Shown piece by piece: positions 1-6,600 of a stretch of 10,061 bases of DNA. Under the pieces are notes generated by a model. That model was not told the DNA's origin. It made no database searches and saw only the letters and a list, made by a program, of their open reading frames with translations. This DNA is from an uncultured Gammaproteobacteria bacterium (GTDB lineage Bacteria > Pseudomonadota > Gammaproteobacteria > Ga0077536): assembly GCA_903866355.1 (NCBI GenBank), contig CAIPNE010000815.1, positions 1 through 10,061 of the forward strand. Direction: 5' to 3'. The translations under genes were made by a program, and so were the position numbers. Position 1 is the first letter of the stretch. Every line of letters starts with the position of its first letter.

Positions 1-2
1 AC

Positions 3-78
3 AGGCCAGTAGCTCAATTGGCAGAGCGGCGGTCTCCAAAACCGCAGGTTGGGGGTTCGAGACCCTCCTGGCCTGCCA
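3..78 (+). tRNA. tRNA-Trp (anticodon CCA)
   Basis: A complete 76-nt cloverleaf with an encoded CCA end. The acceptor stem AGGCCAG (3-9) pairs with CTGGCCT (68-74), G75 is the discriminator, and CCA is at 76-78. The D stem is GCTC/GAGC (12-15/24-27). The anticodon stem GCGGT/ACCGC (29-33/41-45) encloses loop CTCCAAA, giving anticodon CCA at 36-38, which reads UGG. The T stem (51-55/63-67) encloses TTCGAGA. It lies directly upstream of secE, as in many gammaproteobacteria, where tufB normally precedes it; tufB would lie off the left edge. Confidence 0.97.
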
Positions 79-79
79 T

Positions 80-98
80 CCTTCGCACTGTGCGGAGG
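80..98 (+). other. Hairpin just after the tRNA-Trp CCA end
   Basis: CCTTCGCA (80-87) pairs with TGCGGAGG (91-98) as 8 bp with one T-G wobble and a 3-nt loop. It begins two bases after the tRNA. No T-run follows, so it is not a standard intrinsic terminator. It is more likely a processing or stability element in a tRNA-secE-nusG read-through transcript. The role is inferred. Confidence 0.45.
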
Positions 99-127
99 CC
101 GGCAGGTACCAAAAGCATCCGGTGATT

Positions 128-505
128 ATGAATTTAGAAGTGCAAGTTCCTCGACCGTCCTGGGATGCCGCTAAGCTGGGTGTCTCAGCATTCCTAATCG
201 TCTGCGGAATAGCGACATTCTATTATTTCGCTGAAAGCCCGCGGCTGATCCGCATCTTGGCGGTGGTCGGAACCGTGCTGGCCGCCGCGTTTATCGCGGC
301 GCAAACAGCTCGTGGCCGCGCGCTGGTGGGGTTTGCTCGGGAAACCCAGATCGAAGTACGAAAAGTTGTGTGGCCTTCGCGTCAAGAAACCATTCAGACC
401 ACCGGTGTGGTGATCCTGATTGTCGTCATCATGGCCATTCTTTTATGGCTTCTGGATATGTTGCTCAGCGGTTTTACCCGTTGGCTGATCGGTCACGGGG
501 GTTAA
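128..505 (+). CDS. secE: Preprotein translocase subunit SecE
   Basis: SecE is the small clamp subunit of the SecYEG protein-conducting channel in the inner membrane. The 125-residue product has the three-helix proteobacterial form: hydrophobic segments at about residues 17-35, 40-58 and 93-113. The conserved cytoplasmic amphipathic stretch before the last helix (about 76-92) contains RKVVWPSRQET, the diagnostic SecE motif. The length matches the E. coli protein (127 aa). The start is taken as ATG 128. An in-frame GTG at 122 would add two residues, and neither start has a convincing Shine-Dalgarno (GGTGA at 121-125 sits too close to the ATG), so the exact start is uncertain. nusG follows after 6 nt, the usual secE-nusG pairing, so the two are almost certainly cotranscribed. 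Confidence 0.95.
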   Translation: MNLEVQVPRPSWDAAKLGVSAFLIVCGIATFYYFAESPRLIRILAVVGTVLAAAFIAAQTARGRALVGFARETQIEVRKVVWPSRQETIQTTGVVILIVVIMAILLWLLDMLLSGFTRWLIGHGG

Positions 506-511
506 ACGCGC

Positions 512-1045
512 ATGGCTCTTCACTGGTATGTCGTGCATGCCTATTCTGGCTTTGAAAATCAGGTCAAGCGCTCGCTTGAGGACCGCATCAAGCGAATCGG
601 GCTGGACGAGAAATTCGGTCAAATTCTAGTCCCGACCGAAGAAGTCGTCGAGATGAAGGACGGGCAGAAGCGTAAAAGCGACCGCAAGTTCTTTCCCGGC
701 TACGTTTTAGTGCAGATGGAAATGGACGAGGCATCTTGGCATTTAGTCAAAGACTGCCCCAAGGTGATGGGCTTTATTGGCGGCACCAGCGACCGTCCTA
801 CGCCAATTTCCGAACGCGAGGCACAGAACATTCTGAATCGCATTCAGGAAGGCGTGGAGAAACCGAAACCCAAAGTTCTCTTTGAAGTTGGGGAACTCGT
901 GCGCGTTATCGATGGTCCATTCAATGATTTCAATGGCGTGGTGGAAGAAGTCAATTACGAAAAAAGCCGCCTGCGCGTAGCGGTTTCTATTTTTGGCCGA
1001 TCCACTCCTGTCGAATTGGAATTTGGACAAGTTTCGAAAGACTGA
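512..1045 (+). CDS. nusG: Transcription termination/antitermination factor NusG
   Basis: NusG binds the RNA polymerase clamp, suppresses pausing, and links polymerase to Rho or to ribosomal S10. The 177-residue product has both expected domains. The N-terminal NGN domain (about 1-115) starts HWYVVHAYSGFENQV and carries the FFPGYVLV core strand (60-67). The C-terminal KOW domain (about 128-177) contains VRVIDGPFNDFNGVVEEVN (130-148) and the FGR turn (161-163). The length is close to E. coli NusG (181 aa). The start ATG 512 follows the secE stop by 6 nt, and the G-run at 497-501 in the end of secE is the only candidate ribosome-binding site. A strong hairpin begins directly after the stop codon. 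Confidence 0.97.
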   Translation: MALHWYVVHAYSGFENQVKRSLEDRIKRIGLDEKFGQILVPTEEVVEMKDGQKRKSDRKFFPGYVLVQMEMDEASWHLVKDCPKVMGFIGGTSDRPTPISEREAQNILNRIQEGVEKPKPKVLFEVGELVRVIDGPFNDFNGVVEEVNYEKSRLRVAVSIFGRSTPVELEFGQVSKD

Positions 1046-1069
1046 CCGGCGCGCCCATCGGCGCGCTGG
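1046..1069 (+). other. GC-rich stem-loop abutting the nusG stop
   Basis: CCGGCGCGCC (1046-1055) pairs with GGCGCGCTGG (1060-1069) as 10 bp with one G-U, around the tetraloop CATC. It starts at the base after the nusG TGA. No T-run follows, so it is not a canonical Rho-independent terminator. Likely roles, inferred, are partial attenuation or an mRNA 3'-end stabiliser separating secE-nusG from the rplKA message. Confidence 0.55.
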
Positions 1070-1087
1070 CGGCAATTCAAGTCAATA

Positions 1088-1114
1088 CGGGGAGCCGCGA
1101 GGCGTCTGAACCCG
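1088..1114 (+). promoter_or_regulatory. Putative ribosomal protein L1-binding site in the rplK leader
   Basis: The lower stem CGGG/CCCG (1088-1091/1111-1114) leads to an asymmetric internal loop, GA on the 5' side (1092-1093) and GUCUGAA on the 3' side (1104-1110). Above it is GCC/GGC (1094-1096/1101-1103), capped by a GCGA tetraloop. This is the arrangement of the L1 target in 23S rRNA helix 77 and in known L1 mRNA sites: stem, 5' GA, short G/C stem, and a longer 3' loop rich in purines near its end. The structure touches the AGGAG Shine-Dalgarno at 1115-1119, so bound L1 would block rplK initiation, and translational coupling would shut rplA. Structure seen; L1 binding inferred. Confidence 0.7.
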
Positions 1115-1127
1115 AGGAGAACACAAG

Positions 1128-1559
1128 ATGGCGAAGAAAATTGATGCCTATATCAAGCTGCAGGTTGCAGCCGGTAAGGCCAATCCCAGTCCCCCGGTTG
1201 GCCCAGCGTTGGGTCAACGTGGCGTCAACATTATGGAATTCTGCAAGCAATTCAACGCGCGCACCCAGACGCTCGAAGAAGGCATGCCGATCCCGGTCGT
1301 CATCACCGTGTTTTCGGACCGCAGCTTTACCTTTATCACGAAGACGCCGCCAGCCTCCGTTCTGCTGCGCAAGGCCGCCGGCGTGCCGCGCGGTAGCGCC
1401 GTGCCCAATAAGGACAAGGTAGGTCGCGTCACGATGGCGCAGGTAGAAGAAATCGCGAAGACCAAAACGCCCGATTTGACCGCCGCAGATTTGGCCGCAG
1501 CAGTGCGGACAATCTCTGGGACGGCTCGAAGCATGGGCATTGACGTACAAGGGGGCTGA
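1128..1559 (+). CDS. rplK: 50S ribosomal protein L11
   Basis: L11 binds the GTPase-associated region of 23S rRNA at the base of the L7/L12 stalk and takes part in factor binding and the stringent response. The 143-residue product is standard for the family (142 in E. coli). The N-terminal domain carries PSPPVGPALGQRGVNI (20-35), whose prolines form the thiostrepton and factor contact surface. The C-terminal rRNA-binding domain (about 75-143) includes TKTPPAS and the late stretch TISGTARSMGI. ATG 1128 has AGGAG at 1115-1119, eight bases upstream. The putative L1-binding structure lies immediately before this Shine-Dalgarno. rplA follows after 3 nt, indicating translational coupling. Confidence 0.97.
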   Translation: MAKKIDAYIKLQVAAGKANPSPPVGPALGQRGVNIMEFCKQFNARTQTLEEGMPIPVVITVFSDRSFTFITKTPPASVLLRKAAGVPRGSAVPNKDKVGRVTMAQVEEIAKTKTPDLTAADLAAAVRTISGTARSMGIDVQGG

Positions 1560-1562
1560 GCC

Positions 1563-2264
1563 ATGGCAACTGTATCAAAGCGTCGTCGCGCTATTTTAGA
1601 AAAAATTGGTAATCCTCATCAGGCTCACGCGCTCGAAGCCGCGTTGAAACTCGTGAAGGACGTGTCCTCCGCTAAATTTGACGAAACCGTCGAGGTTGCG
1701 GTCAATCTCGGCGTGGACCCGCGCAAATCTGACCAAGTCGTGCGTGGCTCGACCGTCCTGCCTTTCGGTACCGGCAAGCAAGTACGCGTTGCGGTATTTG
1801 CAGACGGAGCGGACGGCGAAGCCGCCCGTAACGCCGGTGCAGACCTAGTAGGTCTGGACGAACTTGCTGACCAAATCAAGCAGGGCACCATCAATTTCGA
1901 CGTCGCTATCGCCACCCCGGCCTCCATGCGGGTGGTCGGTCAGCTTGGGCAAATTCTAGGGCCCCGCGGCCTCATGCCTAATCCGAAAGTCGGTACGGTG
2001 ACAACTGATGTCGCCACCGCCGTGCGCAATGCGAAAGCCGGACAGGTCCGCTATCGCACCGATAAAGCGGGCATCGTGCACTGCTCCATCGGCAAGGCAT
2101 CGTTCGAGATTGCGGCGCTCAAGGCAAATTTCGAGGCCATTCTAAGCGACCTTCGCCGGGCTAAGCCCAGCACGGCCAAAGGCATTTACGTGCGGCAGAT
2201 CACGCTGTCTTCCACCATGGGGCCGGGCATCAGCGTTGACCGAGCTTCGGTAGAGTCGGTTTGA
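1563..2264 (+). CDS. rplA: 50S ribosomal protein L1
   Basis: L1 binds 23S rRNA helices 76-78, forms the mobile L1 stalk that guides deacylated tRNA from the E site, and is the translational repressor of the rplK-rplA message in E. coli. The 233-residue product matches E. coli L1 (234). The family signature GPRGLMPNPKVGTVT lies at 133-147 in the second domain, followed by a basic region that returns to domain I, whose N-terminus includes SKRRR. The start ATG 1563 is 3 nt after the rplK stop; a G-run at about 1551-1555 in the end of rplK may serve as ribosome-binding site. Repression is inferred to act at the leader site before rplK. Confidence 0.97.
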   Translation: MATVSKRRRAILEKIGNPHQAHALEAALKLVKDVSSAKFDETVEVAVNLGVDPRKSDQVVRGSTVLPFGTGKQVRVAVFADGADGEAARNAGADLVGLDELADQIKQGTINFDVAIATPASMRVVGQLGQILGPRGLMPNPKVGTVTTDVATAVRNAKAGQVRYRTDKAGIVHCSIGKASFEIAALKANFEAILSDLRRAKPSTAKGIYVRQITLSSTMGPGISVDRASVESV

Positions 2265-2288
2265 CCTTAGCCTCTCCCAAGATTTACT
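2261..2288 (+). promoter_or_regulatory. Possible promoter for rplJL-rpoBC (weak)
   Basis: TTGACC (2261-2266, five of six matches to the -35 consensus) overlaps the rplA stop. It is followed after 16 nt by TTTACT (2283-2288, four of six to -10). The place corresponds to the L10 promoter of E. coli, just before the rplJ leader. The match is modest and such hexamers occur by chance, so this is a suggestion only. Confidence 0.25.
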
Positions 2289-2309
2289 GATTTTGTAGCG
2301 AACTTTGGA

Positions 2310-2329
2310 CTGCCGGCATGGGCCGGCGG
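2310..2329 (+). other. Stem-loop at the 5' edge of the rplJ leader
   Basis: CTGCCGGC (2310-2317) pairs with GCCGGCGG (2322-2329) around the loop ATGG, an 8-bp stem with one T-G pair. No T-run follows. It lies between rplA and the conserved L10-leader core. It may terminate or protect part of the upstream message, or be the first helix of the leader. Confidence 0.4.
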
Positions 2330-2330
2330 A

Positions 2331-2440
2331 CGTCAAAGACCGTAGGTTCATTGGTGCGCCATTGCTAGGTCCCTGTGGGAGTTCCCGGGCGCTGGCGTCA
2401 CGAATGTTTAATCGGCCCTAGGCCGGCCTGCGCAGACGGT
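2331..2440 (+). promoter_or_regulatory. L10 leader core (L10-L12 autoregulatory mRNA element)
   Basis: The segment opens with CAAAGACCGTAGG and closes with CCTGCGCAGACGGTG (2427-2441), close to the conserved ends of the enterobacterial rplJ leader as I recall it. ACCG (2339-2342) pairs with CGGT (2437-2440) and TAGG (2343-2346) with CCTG (2427-2430), leaving CGCAGA bulged on one side, a kink-turn-like asymmetric loop. Inside are GCGCC/GGCGC (2356-2360/2388-2392), a small TCCC/GGGA hairpin (2370-2380), and CGGCC/GGCCG (2413-2417/2421-2425) preceded by TTTAATC, also similar to the E. coli leader. In E. coli, L10 with L12 binds such a structure and represses rplJL translation. Confidence 0.75.
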
Positions 2441-2450
2441 GTTTCCTCAA

Positions 2451-2542
2451 CAGGTAGCTACCTGCTCGGGACGCCGTAACGAGGGCGTCGGCGATCCCCG
2501 CCGGCCACCAAGTGGCGTAATGCTCGGAACAGTCGGAGCATT
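2451..2542 (+). other. Distal rplJ leader: run of five hairpins
   Basis: Between the leader core and the rplJ start there are successive local stems: CAGGT/ACCTG (2451-2455/2460-2464), GACGCC/GGCGTC (2470-2475/2484-2489), CGGCG/CGCCG (2489-2493/2499-2503), GCCAC/GTGGC (2504-2508/2512-2516) and AATGCTC/GAGCATT (2519-2525/2536-2542). The second and third share one base and cannot both form fully. The last stem ends five bases before the Shine-Dalgarno, so folding here could control ribosome access when L10-L12 binds upstream. I see no coding sequence in 2265-2558. Confidence 0.5.
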
Positions 2543-2547
2543 GAGCC

Positions 2548-2553
2548 AGGAGA
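2548..2553 (+). promoter_or_regulatory. Shine-Dalgarno of rplJ
   Basis: AGGAGA lies five bases before ATG 2559. It fixes the L10 start there. The open frame extends upstream to an ATG at 2439, but that part is the structured leader and does not resemble L10. Confidence 0.85.
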
Positions 2554-2558
2554 AGATT

Positions 2559-3086
2559 ATGAGTCTGACTTTAGAGCAAAAGCAGTCAATTGTTGCCGAA
2601 GTCAATGCCATCGCTACCCATGCACAAGCGGCAATTGCCGCCGAATATATTGGGCTTAGTGTTGCGCAGATGACTAACCTGCGGGTCAAAGCTCGCCACG
2701 CGGGTGTCTATGTCAAAGTGGTCAAAAACACTTTGGCGCGACGCGCCGTTGTGGGTACGGCTTTCGAGTGCCTGATTGAAAAACTAACCGGCCCTCTGGT
2801 GCTGGTATTTTCAGCCGACGACCCGGGAGCTTGTGCGCGTTTGGTACGCGACTTTCTGAAAGAGAACCAAAAGTTAAAGCCGATTGCCTTGGCATTCGGT
2901 GGTCAGCTGAGGGGGCCGGAAGACCTCCAAGCGCTGGCAACATTGCCGACTCTCGATGAAGCCCGTGCCATGCTCTTGGGAGTGTTCGAGGCGCCAGCTA
3001 CCCAGCTCGTGCGTACTCTGGCCGAACCATCGGCGTCTTTCGTGCGCGTACTTGCCGCTTACCGCGACCAGCAACAGGCTGCATAG
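2559..3086 (+). CDS. rplJ: 50S ribosomal protein L10
   Basis: L10 anchors the L7/L12 stalk to 23S rRNA beside L11. The 175-residue product (E. coli 165) starts MSLTLEQKQSIVAEVN, typical of gamma- and betaproteobacteria. The rRNA-binding globular domain contains the basic VKNTLARRA segment (55-63), and the long C-terminal part (about 135-175) supplies the helix that carries L7/L12 dimers. The start is fixed by the AGGAGA ribosome-binding site and by homologous N-termini. rplL follows after 40 nt in the same transcript. The 294-nt leader upstream resembles the L10-L12 autoregulatory leader, so translation of both genes is expected to be feedback-controlled. Confidence 0.96.
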   Translation: MSLTLEQKQSIVAEVNAIATHAQAAIAAEYIGLSVAQMTNLRVKARHAGVYVKVVKNTLARRAVVGTAFECLIEKLTGPLVLVFSADDPGACARLVRDFLKENQKLKPIALAFGGQLRGPEDLQALATLPTLDEARAMLLGVFEAPATQLVRTLAEPSASFVRVLAAYRDQQQAA

Positions 3087-3126
3087 CGTCCTTATCTCTG
3101 AATATCTGTTTGTGGAGTAACTAAAC

Positions 3127-3504
3127 ATGGCCCTTTCCAAAGACGAGCTTATTGAAGCTTTAAGCAATCTCACCATCCTTGATGTGACCGAACTGGTTTC
3201 GGCCCTAGAAGAAAAGTGGGGCGTTTCTGCAGCCGCTGTGGCTGCCCCGATGATGATGGCTGCGGGCGAAGCTGCCGCACCGGTAGAAGTCAAAGAAGAC
3301 TTTGATGTGGTGATGAGCAGCTACGGCGAAAACAAAGTGAACGTCATCAAGGCAGTTCGCGCCATTACCGGTCTGGGGCTCAAAGAAGCCAAGGATCTGG
3401 TTGAGGGTGTGCCTTCCGTCGTGAAGGAAGCTGCGCCGAAAGCCGAAGCCGAGACGATCAAGAAGCAGCTAGAAGAAGCTGGGGCGAAAGTCGACCTAAA
3501 GTAG
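3127..3504 (+). CDS. rplL: 50S ribosomal protein L7/L12
   Basis: This is the multicopy stalk protein that recruits translation factors and stimulates their GTPase activity. The 125-residue acidic product has the three usual parts: an N-terminal dimerisation and L10-binding domain (about 1-33, starting MALSKDELIEALSNLTILDV), an alanine-rich flexible hinge (about 34-53) and the C-terminal factor-binding domain (about 54-125) with GLGLKEAKDLVE (82-93). The hinge includes three consecutive methionines (42-44), mildly unusual in a segment normally dominated by Ala, Gly and Glu. ATG 3127 has GGAG at 3114-3117. A 159-nt spacer holding a strong stem separates it from rpoB; in E. coli, partial termination here sets the ribosomal protein to polymerase ratio. 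Confidence 0.97.
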   Translation: MALSKDELIEALSNLTILDVTELVSALEEKWGVSAAAVAAPMMMAAGEAAAPVEVKEDFDVVMSSYGENKVNVIKAVRAITGLGLKEAKDLVEGVPSVVKEAAPKAEAETIKKQLEEAGAKVDLK

Positions 3505-3531
3505 GTTTGATGAGGCCGGTGGCTGCCTGTC

Positions 3532-3569
3532 CCGTCTACCCCGCTGCTATTAGGCACCGGGGTAGGTGG
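3532..3569 (+). other. rplL-rpoB intergenic stem-loop (candidate RNase III site/attenuator)
   Basis: CCGTCTACCCC (3532-3542) pairs with GGGGTAGGTGG (3559-3569) as 11 continuous base pairs including two G-U, around a 16-nt loop. No T-run follows, so full termination is unlikely. In E. coli the same interval holds an attenuator and an RNase III cleavage hairpin that uncouple rpoBC from rplJL. The position and stem here fit that role, which is inferred. Confidence 0.6.
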
Positions 3570-3652
3570 ACTGGCGTGCCGCCGTGCGTGGTCCTAAGGG
3601 CAGCGGACACCGTATTGAGTGTGCGTTTCCAAGATAGTGTTGCCAAGTAAAC

Positions 3653-3658
3653 AGAGGA
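3653..3658 (+). promoter_or_regulatory. Shine-Dalgarno of rpoB
   Basis: AGAGGA lies five bases before ATG 3664. It selects this ATG over an in-frame GTG at 3619, which would add 15 residues unlike any RpoB N-terminus; MPYSYTEKKRLRK is the expected beginning. Confidence 0.8.
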
Positions 3659-3663
3659 CGAAC

Positions 3664-6600
3664 ATGCCCTACTCATACACCGAGAAAAAACGTTTACGGA
3701 AGAATTTTGGCAAGCGCCGCGCCGTTCTCGACGTGCCTTACCTGCTGGAGACCCAGATCCAGAGCTACCGTAACTTTTTGCAGGAATTCGTGCCCGTCGA
3801 GCGCCGGGATGACACGGGTCTGCATGCTGCCTTTCAGTCCGTTTTTCCGATTGAAAGCTACTCGGGCAACGCGGTGCTTCATTACGACAGCTACCGGCTA
3901 GGCGCGCCAATTTTCGACGTCAAAGAGTGCCAGGTCAGAGGGCTGACGTACGCCGCCTCACTGCGCGTCAAAGTGCGCTTGGCGTTGTTTGACCGAGAAA
4001 CCTCGGGCCCTGATCGCATGCCAAAAGAGATCAAGGAACAAGAAGTCTACATGGGCGAATTGCCGCTCATGACCGAAAACGGCACGTTTGTGATCAACGG
4101 CACGGAGCGCGTTATCGTGTCGCAGTTGCACCGCTCGCCGGGTGTGTTTTTCGACCACGACCGCGGAAAAACCCACTCCTCAGGCAAGCTGCTCTACTCC
4201 GCGCGCGTGATTCCTTACCGTGGCTCGTGGCTCGATTTCGAATTTGATCCGAAAGACTTGGTCTTTGTCCGCATCGATCGCCGCCGCAAAATTCCGGCCA
4301 CCGTGCTGCTGCGTGCGCTTGGCTACAACACCGAACAAATCCTGAAGATGTTTTTCGAGCGCGATAGCATCACGCTCACCGACAAAACGCTCACCTTGCG
4401 TTTGGTTCCTGAGCGCCTACGCGGTGTCACGCTAGATTTCGATCTGGTCGATTCCGAAGGCAACGTCATTGTTGAGGCGGAACGCCGCATCACCGTTCGG
4501 CACATCCGCGACATCCAGAAATCAGGTCTCACCGAAATCGCTGTGCCCCGCACCTTTGTCATGGGCCGCGTGTTGGCGCATGAAGTGGTGAACAAGGCGA
4601 CCGGCGAGGTACTGGCTGAGGCCAATGCCCTGATTTCCGAAGAACTCCTGAATAAGATGGTGGCTGCCGAACTGGGCGTCATCGAAACTATTTTCGCTAA
4701 CGATTTAGACCACGGCGCGTACATTTCCGAAACCCTGCGCGCCGATTCCACCCGCACTCAGCTCGAAGCGCAGGTCGAAATTTACCGCATGATGCGACCT
4801 GGCGAACCGCCCACGAAGGACGCCGCTGAGAATCTGTTCAAGAACCTGTTCTTTACCCAGGAACGCTACGACCTCTCCGCGGTCGGCAGAATGAAGTTCA
4901 ACCGGCGCGTGGGTCGACCAGGCACCGAAGTCCCCGAGATCCTGCTGGATGGGACCTACTTCGTTTCGTTACTGAAAAAAGAACTCAAGAACCCTGACGA
5001 CACCGCCAACATCTCTATTTCCAGCGTGACCGGCGAATTGCGCCGCTTGCCAGGACTGGACGGTATTAAGGATGGCTCGAAGATTCCCTTCGAGGAAATC
5101 AAAAAAGTGCTGTTGGAGTACGGATCCGACATCGTTGATGTGGTCAAAACCCTCGTGGATATCCGCAACGGCAATGGCTCCGTCGACGACATCGACCATC
5201 TGGGCAACCGCCGGGTTCGCAGCGTCGGCGAAATGGCCGAAAACCAATTCCGCGTGGGCTTGGTTCGCGTGGAACGCGCGGTGAAAGAACGTCTCAGCTT
5301 GGCCGAGTCCGAAGGCATCATGCCGCAGGAATTAATCAACGCGAAGCCGGTGTCTGCGGTTATTAAAGAGTTTTTTGGCTCCAGCCAGCTCTCGCAGTTC
5401 ATGGACCAAAATAACCCGCTCTCAGAAGTGACGCACAAGCGGCGCGTCTCCGCGCTCGGGCCGGGCGGGCTCACGCGAGAACGCGCAGGTTTCGAAGTCC
5501 GCGACGTGCATCCGACCCATTACGGGCGCGTGTGCCCAATTGAAACGCCAGAAGGGCCGAACATCGGCTTGATCAACTCGCTGGCGGTGTTCTCGCGGAC
5601 CAATAAATACGGGTTCTTAGAAACCCCTTACCGCAAAGTCATCGATAATCGCGTCACCGACGACACTGAATATCTCTCGGCGATCGAAGAGAGCCAGTAC
5701 GTCATTGCGCAGGCTAACGCCACGCTCGACGATGAGAATCGGCTGGTGGACATTCTGGTGTCGTGTCGGCATGAAAATGAATTCGCGTTGCTGTCGCCGG
5801 ACCGCGTGCAGTACATGGACGTCTCGCCGATGCAGATTGTCTCCGTGGCTGCGGCACTCATTCCGTTCCTCGAGCACGACGACGCGAACCGCGCATTGAT
5901 GGGCTCGAATATGCAGCGGCAGGCGGTACCGACGCTGCGTACGGAAAAACCTTTGGTCGGTACGGGCATCGAGCGCGTGGTGGCACAGGATTCCGGCGTG
6001 ACCGTTTCGGCACGACGCGGCGGCACGGTGGATTTGGTCGATGCGGCCCGTATCGTTGTGCGTGTGAACGACGAAGAAACGAAGCCCGGTGAGAGTGGTG
6101 TGGACATCTACAACCTCACCAAGTACACCCGCTCTAACCAGAACACCTGCATCAATCAAAAATCTTTGGTGCGACAAAACGACCGCGTCGCACGCGGCGA
6201 TGTGTTAGCCGACGGCCCCGCGACTGATTTGGGGGAGTTGGCGCTGGGCCAAAACATGCTCGTGGCGTTCATGCCGTGGAATGGCTACAACTTCGAAGAT
6301 TCCATCCTGATCTCCGAGCGCGTCGTCCAGGAAGATCGCTACACCAGCATTCACATCGAAGAACTAACCTGCGTCGCCCGCGACACCAAGCTTGGGCCGG
6401 AGGAAATCTCGGCCGACATTCCCAACGTTAGCGAAAGCGCGCTGGGCAAACTGGACCAGTCCGGCATTGTCTACATTGGAGCCGAAGTTAATCCTGGCGA
6501 CATTCTGGTTGGCAAGGTGACGCCTAAAGGCGAAACCCAGCTCACGCCGGAAGAAAAACTCCTGCGCGCCATTTTTGGTGAGAAAGCGTCGGACGTAAAA

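Noticed and set aside
1046..1069. Intrinsic terminator after nusG
   Set aside because: The stem is strong but no T-run follows, so it is kept only as a stem-loop.
1077..1550. A 157-codon minus-strand frame opposite rplK
   Set aside because: It is a shadow of rplK and covers its leader; no ribosome-binding site or recognisable protein was seen.
2439..2558. Upstream ATG extending L10 by 40 residues
   Set aside because: This stretch is the structured leader, and AGGAGA before ATG 2559 with the canonical MSLTLEQKQ start decides the true start.
3619..3663. Upstream GTG start that would extend RpoB by 15 residues
   Set aside because: The added residues do not resemble RpoB, and a Shine-Dalgarno sits before ATG 3664.
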